A DNA stretch of 17,768 bases, taken from CAYPHJ01 sp964410485 (GTDB lineage Bacteria > Desulfobacterota > Binatia > UBA9968). The notes under the pieces are model-generated. The model worked only from the letters and a program-made list of their open reading frames with translations, did no database searches and had not been told where the DNA came from. The stretch is taken from the NCBI GenBank assembly GCA_964410485.1, contig CAYPHJ010000094.1, positions 1 through 17,768 of the forward strand, in the 5' to 3' direction. Of this stretch, positions 6,754-13,396 are shown one piece after another (position 1 is the stretch's first letter; the number at the start of each line of letters is the position of its first letter). A program made the translations under genes and the position numbers.

Positions 6754-7773
6754 ATGACCTACACTGCGGGCCCCGCGCCCATCGACGCGACGCTGCGGTC
6801 TACACCCGATACCGTGTTGTGGGGTTATATCGCGGCCAACCTTGCCCCTGCTCTAACGGTCAAACCGGGTGCGGTGGTCGAGATCCAAACTCTATCGCAT
6901 CAGGGATTGACGACAAGCCAGGATCCAGCAAAGTTCTTCGCCGCCTACGGTATTGCTCCCGAAGAAATCTTGGCTGATGCCATGGCGGTTTTCGCGCGGG
7001 TGCAGCGGCCAAAAGGCGCGAGTGTTCACATTCTGACCGGGCCGATTTACGTCGACGGGGCAGAGCCGGGAGACACGTTGGAGGTGCGCGTTCTGGATAT
7101 CAGGTTCCGGGTTGCGTACGGGGTGAACAATACGGGTCCGGGCAGAGGGGTGCTCCCCGATCTGCTCAAGGCGCAGTCGGCGAAATTGATCCGGGTCGAT
7201 CTCGAACGCGAGGTGGCCGTCTTCTCACCAGATATCGAGATACCCCTGAACCCGTTCATGGGAATTATGGCGGTGTCACCATCCACGACTCTTGGCATGG
7301 TCTCCTCCACGCCGCCGGGCGCTTGGGGAGGCAACATGGATCTGAAATTCCTCGGCAAGGGAGCAACACTTTTTCTGCCAGTGTTTAACAAAGGCGCGCA
7401 ATTTTTTACCGGTGACGGCCATGCGGTGCAAGGAGACGGCGAAGTAGACGGCGGCGCCGTAGAGATATCTCTTGCACCCACCCTCCAGTTCTTGTTGCAC
7501 AAGGCGAAAACGATCAAGCTGCCGCGAGCTGAGACGCGCTCTGATTATTTGACTATAGGCTTGAGCACGGATCTGAACGAGGCGGCCCGAGTTGCGCTTC
7601 GCGAAGCCATAGATTTCCTGGAGGCCGAAAAAGGCCTCTCCGTAGCAGACGCGTATGCTTTGTCCAGTTTGGCAGTCGATTTGGGAATCGGTGAAGCGGT
7701 CGATATCGTCAATCTGGTTTATGCGAAGATTCCGAAGAAGATTTTTCGCGACAATTCTCCCTATTGGTTTTAA
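6754..7773 (+). CDS. Acetamidase/formamidase family hydrolase
   Basis: This 339-aa protein belongs to the FmdA/AmdA family, whose members hydrolyse formamide, acetamide or related short amides to ammonia and the acid. Supporting blocks include a substrate-domain start with LTVKPGAVVEIQT (about 34-46), the TGPIYVDGAEPGDTLEVRVLD strand pair, PGRGVLPDLL, and GDGHAVQGDGEVDGGAVE near residue 220, a family hallmark containing a likely metal-binding His. The open frame extends upstream into the preceding SDR in another phase, but the ATG at 6754 fits the usual N-terminus and leaves a 31-base gap. No clear Shine-Dalgarno precedes it, so expression may depend on coupling. The canonical N-terminal HxH/DP segment is modified, and the true substrate may differ from acetamide. 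It is flanked by two SDR genes. Confidence 0.85.
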   Translation: MTYTAGPAPIDATLRSTPDTVLWGYIAANLAPALTVKPGAVVEIQTLSHQGLTTSQDPAKFFAAYGIAPEEILADAMAVFARVQRPKGASVHILTGPIYVDGAEPGDTLEVRVLDIRFRVAYGVNNTGPGRGVLPDLLKAQSAKLIRVDLEREVAVFSPDIEIPLNPFMGIMAVSPSTTLGMVSSTPPGAWGGNMDLKFLGKGATLFLPVFNKGAQFFTGDGHAVQGDGEVDGGAVEISLAPTLQFLLHKAKTIKLPRAETRSDYLTIGLSTDLNEAARVALREAIDFLEAEKGLSVADAYALSSLAVDLGIGEAVDIVNLVYAKIPKKIFRDNSPYWF

Positions 7774-7810
7774 CCGTAACTAATCCGCCGTCCGTTGCCC
7801 CGGAGGTACA

Positions 7811-8596
7811 ATGAAATTGGATGGTCAGGTAGCGATAGTGATTGGTGGTGCGCGGGGAATCGGCAAAGCAATTGGCCTGCGCTTCGCCAGTGAAGGAGCG
7901 CAGATGGTACTGGTGGATCTCGAAATGATGCGGCCAAGCCTCGATGAAGCCGTTCGTGAAATCACGCAAAAGGGCGCCGAGGCAATGGCCATGACCGCTG
8001 ATGCCACGGACGAAGCACAAGTGAATCAGGTGGTGGACGAGGTGGTCCGGCGGTGGGGGAAAATCGACATTTTGATTAACAGCGCCGGCTTCCGGGGTCC
8101 CATGGTACCCGTCCACGAGATCACGGATGACGAGTGGGACAAGGTGCTGGCGGTTAACCTGAAAGCGGTGTTTGTGTGCTGTAAGTCCGTGGTGAAGCAG
8201 ATGATAAAAAGAAAAAGCGGTAGCATCGTCACGATCTCCGGGACCGCAGGCAAAGAAGGCATGGCGCTTCGCGGCTCTCTCTGTGCGGCCAAATGGGGCG
8301 TGTTGGGCTTAACGCAAACGCTCGCCAAAGAAGTGGGGCCGTACGGGATTCGCGCAAACGTTATTTGCCCTGGCGGTGTGGATGAAAACGAGCTCAGAGA
8401 CATGTACAAGGACAGAGCCAAAGGACTCGGGATGGCGTTCGAAGATCTAGAAAAGAGTGTGCTGGGACAGACTCCCTTGCGTAAATATGCCGCACGCGAG
8501 GAAATCGCCAATGCCGCTCTCTTTTTTGCGTCCACAGACTCCTCTCATACCACTGGCGAGTCACTCAATGTCTCGGGCGGCCGCATCATGAATTAA
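7811..8596 (+). CDS. SDR-family protein lacking the catalytic tyrosine
   Basis: This 261-aa protein has an SDR fold but an altered active site. The nucleotide loop is IGGARGIG (11-18; the usual Thr is Ile), D36 follows the second strand, NSAG is at 90-93, N116 is present and S143 is present. The Y-x-x-x-K motif reads L157-C-A-A-K161, with CTC at 8279-8281 where Tyr is expected; the surrounding residues (CAAKWGVLGLTQTLAKE) otherwise align perfectly. Without the proton-donating tyrosine, ordinary dehydrogenase activity is doubtful, so the protein may bind NAD(P) without redox turnover, act on an unusual substrate or pair with the SDR upstream. A GGAGG site precedes the ATG. It is the last gene of the cluster, 37 bases after the amidase-family gene, and is convergent with the kinase remnant. 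Confidence 0.88.
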   Translation: MKLDGQVAIVIGGARGIGKAIGLRFASEGAQMVLVDLEMMRPSLDEAVREITQKGAEAMAMTADATDEAQVNQVVDEVVRRWGKIDILINSAGFRGPMVPVHEITDDEWDKVLAVNLKAVFVCCKSVVKQMIKRKSGSIVTISGTAGKEGMALRGSLCAAKWGVLGLTQTLAKEVGPYGIRANVICPGGVDENELRDMYKDRAKGLGMAFEDLEKSVLGQTPLRKYAAREEIANAALFFASTDSSHTTGESLNVSGGRIMN

Positions 8597-8602
8597 CACC
8601 GT

Positions 8603-8893
8603 TCAGGCGGCCGGCCTGCCGGATAGCGTTAGCCCTGCAAGCAAGCGCTCGAGTTCGACAAGATCGACGGGTTCTAGGCGCAATGCTTGAGCCACGGCAT
8701 AGCCGTCGAGTCCGGGCAATCCGATGTCGCAGATGACGATCTCCGGCTGAAAACGCCGCGCCATATTCACCCCGTCTGGCCCGTTCAGCGCCATTTCGAC
8801 TATGTGGCCAACTTTCGACAGAAACATCTGTAGGCTTCGCGCGGCGACGCAGTTGTCTTCGATCAGCAGAATACGGCGTGGGCGAGTCGCCAC
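8603..8893 (-). pseudogene. Remnant of a hybrid-kinase receiver domain with internal deletion
   Basis: The frame encodes a typical hybrid-kinase receiver start, PRRILLIEDN followed by the phospho-acceptor block ICDIGLPGLDGY. It then jumps from AQALR straight to LEPVDLVELERLLAGL. In intact receivers about 35-40 residues lie between these, including strands 4 and 5 with the conserved Thr/Ser; the conserved Lys before PVD is here Glu. The domain therefore cannot fold normally. The reading frame differs from the kinase fragment just upstream, which it overlaps at 8863-8893. It is best read as the 3' end of one decayed gene, not as a separate response regulator. Confidence 0.75.
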
Positions 8894-9183
8894 GACCGCT
8901 CGAGCAGCAACTGCACGACCGTGTTGATCACACCGAGCGGGTTTCGCAGCTCATGTCCGAACATGGCAAGAAAATCATCCTTGCGCCGGTCCGCCTCCCT
9001 CAGAGCGTCCTCCGCCCGCTTGCGCTCCATGAACTGACCGACTTGGCTTCCGACACTACCGAACATCGCGAGCATCGGCAGATCCGGTTCACGGATGTCG
9101 CGGCTAAAAAATTCCATGGCGCCAAGGAATCTCTCGCCGAAGAGGATCGGGAAGGCAAAACCGGCGTGTAATCCGGCGTTACC
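8863..9183 (-). pseudogene. Remnant of the GAF and histidine-kinase (HisKA) part of the sensor kinase
   Basis: In a frame different from both neighbours, this segment encodes the second half of a GAF domain (GLHAGFAFPILFGERFLGAMEFFSRDI, then SQVGQFMERKRAE) and the start of a dimerisation domain with the H-box FGHELRNPLGVI. It breaks off after VVQLLLERS and hits a stop a few codons later. The first half of the GAF domain and the whole HATPase_c catalytic domain (N, G1 and G2 boxes) are absent. No start codon of its own is evident. The preserved motifs without internal stops suggest recent decay. Confidence 0.75.
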
Positions 9184-10346
9184 TGCTCGCCCCGCTGGAT
9201 GGCTTCCGCCGAACCCGCGAGCCTCTGAATGGGTGTCGAGATGCGCCTGCCAAGGGCGACGGCTGCTCCGAGAGCAAGAATAACGAGAAGCCCAGCGCCG
9301 CCGGCCATCACGCGGATCGAGTGGTTCACTGGATCGTAAATCACCGCCTGAGGCACCGCCACGTCGGTGGTCCAACCCGTGACTTTGGATCGCGTGAACG
9401 CATATTCGATTGCGTCACCTTGCCGGTCGCGCCGGGTGCCCCAGCCTCCCTCAGATTTTGCTATCTGCTCCACCTGCTCGGCCGTGGCGGGGCGGCCGAC
9501 AAAAAGCTCGGGATCGCGAGTGCGCGCAATGATCATGCCTTTACGATCCATGACGGAGGCAAACCAGTTGGAGGGAAGCTGCTGCTCCATCAACAGATCC
9601 CACAAAACCTGGGGTTCGATCGACATTTCGAGCACGTACAACACTTCACCATCCCTCCGCACGAGGGCTCCAATCACCACGGTCGGCCGTCTTGTTGAAA
9701 GTGCGACAAAGAGATCGGAGACTACGCTGCGCCCGGTTTCGATGATTGCCTTTACGGAATCAGGTCCTCCGAGGGATAGCTCAGGATAAGCTGGATCGGC
9801 TTCGGACGCAGTGGCGTCACGCAGCGGATTAGGGAGCGCTTCGCCAAAGCGAAATCCGGTATTGATGATCTGCTGGCCCGACCCATCGAACAAGATGATG
9901 CGGGAGTTTTTCCTGGTTTCCACTACAGTTCGGCAGAGCCGGTAAAAAGCCTCGAAGTTACGCGTGTCGAGGTAGTTCGAAACCGCAAGCGTCTCCAAGA
10001 CACCTTGCGCGGTTCCCACTTCGCGATCAAAGGCAAGGGAGAGAGCGTGAGCCGTGGCGCGCATTCCTTGTTCAATGGCAGCCCGCTGAAGCGCCACGTC
10101 CCGCCAGAACATAACCGCGCCGAAAATCAAGAGCGGCAGTACGGCTGCGAACACCAGCAAAACAAGGTGAGTACGAATAGAAATCCGCGGCTTTCCGCTT
10201 TCAGGCTGGCCGTTGGATCTGGAGGAAAGAAAAAGTTTAGCCACTTGGATTACCACTGTGGCTGCATACCATGGACTGTCCTCTGTCGAGAGAGAAGATC
10301 GTGTTCCCCACCCGCCGGTTCGGCTGCGCGCTGGCGCTGCCGCCAT
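9000..10346 (-). pseudogene. Sensor half (dCache-like) of a broken hybrid histidine kinase
   Basis: The frame encodes an N-terminal membrane helix (THLVLLVFAAVLPLLIFGAVMFW), a long periplasmic region of about 250 residues with two PAS-like lobes typical of dCache sensors (for example NSRIILFDGSGQQIINTG and NWFASVMDRKGMIIARTRDPELFVGR), a second membrane helix and a HAMP linker (GRRISTPIQRLAGSAEAIQRGEQV). After about 9190 the frame turns into nonsense, while the kinase sequence resumes in another frame part-way through a GAF domain. The product would be a membrane sensor without signalling output. The start is uncertain: ATG at 10346, ATG at 10388 or GTG at 10256 are possible, none with a good ribosome site. 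Confidence 0.72.
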
Positions 10347-10387
10347 GTTGTTCGTGATCCAATTCTTCTCTTTCTTACTAAGATGCA

Positions 10388-10561
10388 TTGGGGTGTCAAG
10401 GACAGCCTGGCCCGCGCGGTCCCGCTGGGGCCCCGGGTCCGACAGGCGGAACAATCCTCGGGTTAGATTCCACTGTCGCGCTACTGATCGGGCTGGCTAT
10501 TGTTTTGGTCGTAATTGTGGCGATTGTTGCTGCTTCGCGAGGCGGTGGACGGACAGCATAA
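10388..10561 (+). CDS. Candidate small collagen-like single-pass membrane protein
   Basis: A 57-codon frame starting at a TTG has seven successive Gly-X-Y triplets (GCQ GQP GPR GPA GAP GPT GGT) at residues 2-22. A clean hydrophobic helix (TVALLIGLAIVLVVIVAIVAA, about 29-49) follows, then a short basic tail (SRGGGRTA). Collagen-like repeats joined to a membrane anchor are known in bacterial surface proteins, often much longer. A hairpin followed by TTTT lies about 70 bases downstream. Against it: no ATG, an in-frame TAA just upstream of the TTG and no Shine-Dalgarno. LGCQGQ also resembles a lipobox plus a mature lipoprotein start, so the frame may be the 3' end of a lipoprotein gene whose signal peptide was lost by frameshift. 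Confidence 0.4.
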   Translation: MGCQGQPGPRGPAGAPGPTGGTILGLDSTVALLIGLAIVLVVIVAIVAASRGGGRTA

Positions 10562-10631
10562 GGCGCAAAGCGGTATTCGCGGGTCGACGGGTCCGGGCGC
10601 TTCAAGTGAATCACGCGCTGTGACTGACTCG

Positions 10632-10664
10632 TCGGCCCGCTTCTAAATGCGGGCGCGCCGTTTT
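10632..10664 (+). terminator. Hairpin with short T tract, possible terminator
   Basis: GCCCGC (10635-10640) pairs with GCGGGC (10649-10654) around an 8-base loop; an outer CGG/CCG pair extends the stem after a bulge and TTTT follows. It is oriented to end a plus-strand transcript, such as one covering the collagen-like frame. Confidence 0.4.
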
Positions 10665-11164
10665 GTGCTTGGATTGTCCGGCGGCTGAAGTTTGCAGCCA
10701 GGCTACCTTAAGCCACCTAACTAACAGAAGCTGGAGCCAATCAAAGAATCTACAAAGTCTTGCCCTACCGTTCTTGGGCTGACCGTTGGAGTGGAAGACG
10801 GGACGTGCGGCGGTTTAGCCAACTAAAACGCCAGCAGCGCCAGCACAGCATGATAAACCGCCAAAACCTTCTGTTTCACAGCGGCACGCTTGGGAAAAGA
10901 AAAAGACGCGAGCCGAAACCGCACTCTGAGAGGACGAGCGGAGCGCGCCAGGTGGCCCAAAGCGACTTTCGAAAGATTGGATTTGGGCAAAGAAAGGAGC
11001 TGAATGATAAACAACAAAAACACGACAAAGACCAAATGGGTTTGCTTGGCCGCTGTTTGCGGATTGTTGGGACAACCGGAGTTCGATGGATTTATAACCA
11101 AAGTTATATGCCGAAGTCAAGCGCACAGAACCCCAGCGATACTGACGCGGAAGAACCGGGACGC
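10665..11164. other. Region of 500 bp with no confident gene
   Basis: Open frames on both strands cross this stretch, but none has recognisable motifs. The best-looking start is an ATG at 11004 on the plus strand with AAAGGAG just before it. Its 88-aa product runs into the antisense of the ChrA gene and resembles no family I know. A minus-strand frame at 10823-11101 holds one hydrophobic stretch but also lacks support. The region may be decayed coding DNA. Confidence 0.4.
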
Positions 11165-11692
11165 TCACACGATTCCCGCCAAGCCCGCCAGAGCGCCGGC
11201 ACCGAGAAACAAGAGCGGGTTCCAGGGCTTGCGCAGGACGACACAAACCGTGAGCAGGGTGATCAAGTAGCCGCGCCAATCATGGTTCACCGTGCGTACA
11301 AGTATAGTTGCCCCCGCAAACATCAGGCCGATCGTAATCGGCGTAAGGCCGCCGCGAATCGCGCGACCAATGCGCGCATCGGGGTAGCGCTCGTTGAAAT
11401 GCGTAACAAGCAGCGTGAGGGTGCTGGCGGGCACCAGTAGAGGAAGGGTGGTTGCGGCTGCGCCTGCCCAGCCTGCCACGTGCCAGCCGATCAGCGTGAC
11501 ATACATAACGTTTGGGCCGGGCGCGACCTGGGCCAGCGTGTAGATTTCGGCAAACTGTGTGCCCGTCATCAGTTGGTGTGCCTCGACCACATAACGGTGG
11601 ATCTCCGGCAGGATCGTTGACGGCCCGCCCACTGCCACAAACCACAAAGCCAGAAAATGCAGAAACATCGCCGCTAGATCGAGGCGCTCCAT
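11165..11692 (-). CDS. chrA: Short-chain ChrA chromate transporter, second subunit
   Basis: This 175-aa membrane protein is one half of a two-gene (short-chain) CHR transporter, which exports chromate across the inner membrane. It carries the duplicated-domain signatures AVGGPSTILPEIHRYVVE (about 20-37) and AQVAPGPNVMYVTLIGWHVAGWAGA (from residue 55), followed by several hydrophobic helices. The ATG at 11692 is preferred because an upstream extension of the frame is only the out-of-phase shadow of the partner gene. It starts 2 bases after the partner's stop (11695), so the two are translationally coupled and probably form a heterodimer. Members of the superfamily may also move sulfate or other oxyanions, and chromate is inferred from family membership only. 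Confidence 0.88.
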   Translation of the reverse strand: MERLDLAAMFLHFLALWFVAVGGPSTILPEIHRYVVEAHQLMTGTQFAEIYTLAQVAPGPNVMYVTLIGWHVAGWAGAAATTLPLLVPASTLTLLVTHFNERYPDARIGRAIRGGLTPITIGLMFAGATILVRTVNHDWRGYLITLLTVCVVLRKPWNPLLFLGAGALAGLAGIV

Positions 11693-11694
11693 GA

Positions 11695-12249
11695 TCACTC
11701 CTGCTCTTTCCAGGCCGCAAAAATAGCCAGCGGCGCAAGGGCGGCCATGACCCAGAGAAGCGGCCAGCGCATGATCCCCACGGCCACAAAGGCCAGAATT
11801 CCGAAAAACCACGGCCGCCAGCGCCGCGGCAGTACCGTCGCCAGTTTGATGACGGTGGCCAGCAGCAGCCCCGCCGCCACGCTCGCCATGCCGGTGAGCG
11901 CCTGCTGGACATGAGTTAGTGAGCCGAATTGTTGATAGAGCATTCCCATACCGATGACTACCAGACACGGCCAGCCCAAGAACCCGGCCATGGCAGCTAG
12001 TGCTCCCGTCCAACCCGCAAAGCGATAACCGACCATCACCGTTAAATTGAGCACGTTCGGCCCGGGCAGAAGCTGTCCCAGGGTCAACAACTCCACAAAC
12101 TCGCGGTCCGTAAGCCAGCGTTGTTGGTCCACCAGCGCGCGCCGGGCCCAGAACATCGCGCCGCCGAAGCTGGACAGGCTGACGCGGGAAAAAGTAAGGA
12201 AAAGTGCCAACTCGGTCACTTGTGGCCTGGCTGACTCTGTTTGCTGCAT
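11695..12249 (-). CDS. chrA: Short-chain ChrA chromate transporter, first subunit
   Basis: This 184-aa membrane protein is the first half of the short-chain CHR pair. Diagnostic segments are LFLTFSRVSLSSFGGAMFWARR (about 17-37), RWLTDREFVELLTLGQLLPGPNV (44-66) and the following GYRFAGWTGA, with hydrophobic helices to the C-terminus. Single-gene ChrA proteins are about twice as long and hold both domains fused; here they are separate adjacent genes. CGGAG lies about 8 bases before the ATG. No chrB-type regulator gene is adjacent, but a short palindrome upstream could be an operator. Confidence 0.9.
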   Translation of the reverse strand: MQQTESARPQVTELALFLTFSRVSLSSFGGAMFWARRALVDQQRWLTDREFVELLTLGQLLPGPNVLNLTVMVGYRFAGWTGALAAMAGFLGWPCLVVIGMGMLYQQFGSLTHVQQALTGMASVAAGLLLATVIKLATVLPRRWRPWFFGILAFVAVGIMRWPLLWVMAALAPLAIFAAWKEQE

Positions 12250-12276
12250 GTGGTTACTCCGTGTGGCGACGTGTTT

Positions 12277-12293
12277 GTAAGCTGTTTGCTTAC
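12277..12293. promoter_or_regulatory. Inverted repeat upstream of the chrA pair
   Basis: GTAAGC-TGTTT-GCTTAC is a perfect 6-bp inverted repeat with a 5-base centre, 27 bases before the first chrA ATG. Its position suits a repressor operator or a leader hairpin. No regulator is identified. Confidence 0.3.
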
Positions 12294-12682
12294 CGGGTTG
12301 TGCGGCAGGTTACGGATGCATACACGTGAGCCGCTCGCCGTCGCGCCAATATAGCTGATCGCTCTATGAGCGCAACATACACCGAGCTGACTTGCTTGGT
12401 GAACTGAGCTGAGTGACTCTTCAATAGGCGCGGGAATCCGAAAATCGTGCCGGCTCACGCCGTCGATAAAGGCACGATTAGGGCTCGCGGAGGAGTTTCT
12501 TCGCTGGGAACCAGACGTCGCTTTTGCATCCTCAGTTTCGCCGTTGACAAGTAAAAAACACCGGTGATCGGGGAATTTCTACGTTATCACCGCGGATCTT
12601 TCATCACGTAAATTCAGACGCGAAAGACCTTAGAAATGCCACCGTTGGAAGAAAAGTGCCACTAAATCCTCATCCCGCGCTC
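12294..12682. other. Intergenic region between chrA and the orphan receiver gene
   Basis: This divergent gap must contain the promoter of the chrA pair. A perfect TTGACA occurs at 12543-12548 on the plus strand, but no matching -10 box lies 16-18 bases after it. Open frames here show no protein-like features. I see no RNA gene. Confidence 0.4.
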
Positions 12683-12697
12683 TGGCATTGTTTGTGC
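12683..12697 (+). promoter_or_regulatory. Possible sigma-54 (-24/-12) promoter before the orphan receiver
   Basis: TGGCA (12683-12687) and GTGC (12694-12697) give the sigma-54 spacing GG-N10-GC, matching the TGGCA and TGC parts of the consensus. The start of transcription would fall near 12709, only about 3 bases before the ATG at 12712, which has no Shine-Dalgarno. The match is partial and may be chance. Confidence 0.3.
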
Positions 12698-12711
12698 GTT
12701 TAGCCGGCGCC

Positions 12712-13101
12712 ATGCGAAACACAACGAGGAAAATTCTGATCGTCGACAGCAATGACAGCGTCCGAAAATCACTGGGGGCATTTATCAAGGGATTGGGCCA
12801 CGAGGTCTACGAAGCTGTCACGGGCTCGGAAGTCCTCGAAAAGGTCTCCAGTATCCGTCCTGATCTGATCATGATGGATGTGCGCTTGCCCGGAATGAAT
12901 GGAGATGAAGTGACTGCGCAATTAAAGCGAAATATGTCCACGCGAAACATACCGGTGGTGATTAACACGGGGTGGACCACCGGCTTCAATATTGAAGAGC
13001 GTGTGCACCGTGCCCGCATTGCCGGCGCGGCAGAGGTCTTGTACCGGCCGTTCCAGCTGCCGACGTTGCGCGACGTGCTGCGCACCTACTTGTTGGCCTA
13101 G
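12712..13101 (+). CDS. Orphan single-domain response regulator with degenerate active site
   Basis: This 129-aa protein is a stand-alone receiver domain without an output domain, comparable in layout to CheY or Spo0F. The phospho-acceptor D56 (IMMDVRLPGMNGDE) and T86 (INTGW) are present. The acidic pair is D12-S13 instead of two acids, and the conserved lysine is replaced by R112 (LYRPF), so Mg2+ binding and phosphorylation may be altered. The ATG at 12712 is preferred over a TTG at 12688 because RKILIVDS is the normal beginning of the fold. No kinase is adjacent. The TAG stop (13099-13101) lies inside the terminal CTAG of a repeat element, so the natural C-terminus may be preserved only because the target site itself contained TAG. 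Confidence 0.82.
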   Translation: MRNTTRKILIVDSNDSVRKSLGAFIKGLGHEVYEAVTGSEVLEKVSSIRPDLIMMDVRLPGMNGDEVTAQLKRNMSTRNIPVVINTGWTTGFNIEERVHRARIAGAAEVLYRPFQLPTLRDVLRTYLLA

Positions 13102-13236
13102 CAGGTTGCTGAAAAACCCTCTCGGAGTCCTTCGACGGGGCTCAGGACGAACGGAGGGGAGCTGATATTGTTGATGATTTTCCGTTCATGCTGAGGTTCT
13201 CGAAGCATTCCTAATCTTTTTTCAGCAACCTGCTAG
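13098..13236. mobile_element. MITE-like element with 19-bp terminal inverted repeats
   Basis: The sequence CTAGCAGGTTGCTGAAAAA at 13098-13116 is repeated as a perfect inverted copy at 13218-13236. The 139-bp element has no coding capacity. An imperfect inner inverted repeat shares CTTCGA, CTCAG and GAACGGA blocks between about 13129-13158 and 13181-13211, so the whole element could fold into a long hairpin. The outer CTAG at each end may be a 4-bp target duplication, as made by IS5-group transposases (YTAR), or part of the terminal repeat; being palindromic, it cannot be assigned. It probably also acts as a transcription terminator between the receiver gene and the minus-strand aldolase. Confidence 0.75.
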
Positions 13237-13267
13237 AGCTTTGCTGCGAGGCTGCGCTGCGCTCAGC

Positions 13268-13352
13268 ATCTCAGATTACAGATATTACAGATCTCAGATT
13301 TCATAGACCGTTATTAAAATTCTGATCTGCAATTTGAGATTCCTGGCGTAGT
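13268..13352. repeat. Low-complexity AGATT/CAGAT-rich direct repeats
   Basis: The stretch contains TCTCAGATT twice, separated by overlapping ATTACAGAT units, and a further related TGAGATT copy near 13337. It is noncoding and lies between the MITE-like element and the aldolase gene. Its origin is unclear; slippage or a degenerate interspersed repeat are possible. Confidence 0.4.
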
Positions 13353-13396
13353 GAGGACTGGGCCCGCCGCTTCCAACCGAGATAATCGAGGCAAAG

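Noticed and set aside
11004..11270. Plus-strand 88-aa frame with a good AAAGGAG ribosome-like site
   Set aside because: More than a third of it is antisense to the ChrA gene, and it has no recognisable motif. The ribosome-like site alone is weak evidence.
10760..11440. 226-aa plus-strand open frame
   Set aside because: It is highly charged, lacks domain motifs, and its 3' part is antisense to the second chrA gene.
11693..12013. Upstream extension of the second chrA frame
   Set aside because: It overlaps the first chrA gene out of phase and is not membrane-like. The ATG at 11692 gives the usual start.
12543..12565. Perfect TTGACA as a sigma-70 promoter for the receiver gene
   Set aside because: No -10-like hexamer lies 16-18 bases downstream.
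13098..13268. CRISPR-like or REP-like repeats near the receiver gene
   Set aside because: There are no regularly spaced repeats; the structure is one inverted-repeat element plus a low-complexity stretch.
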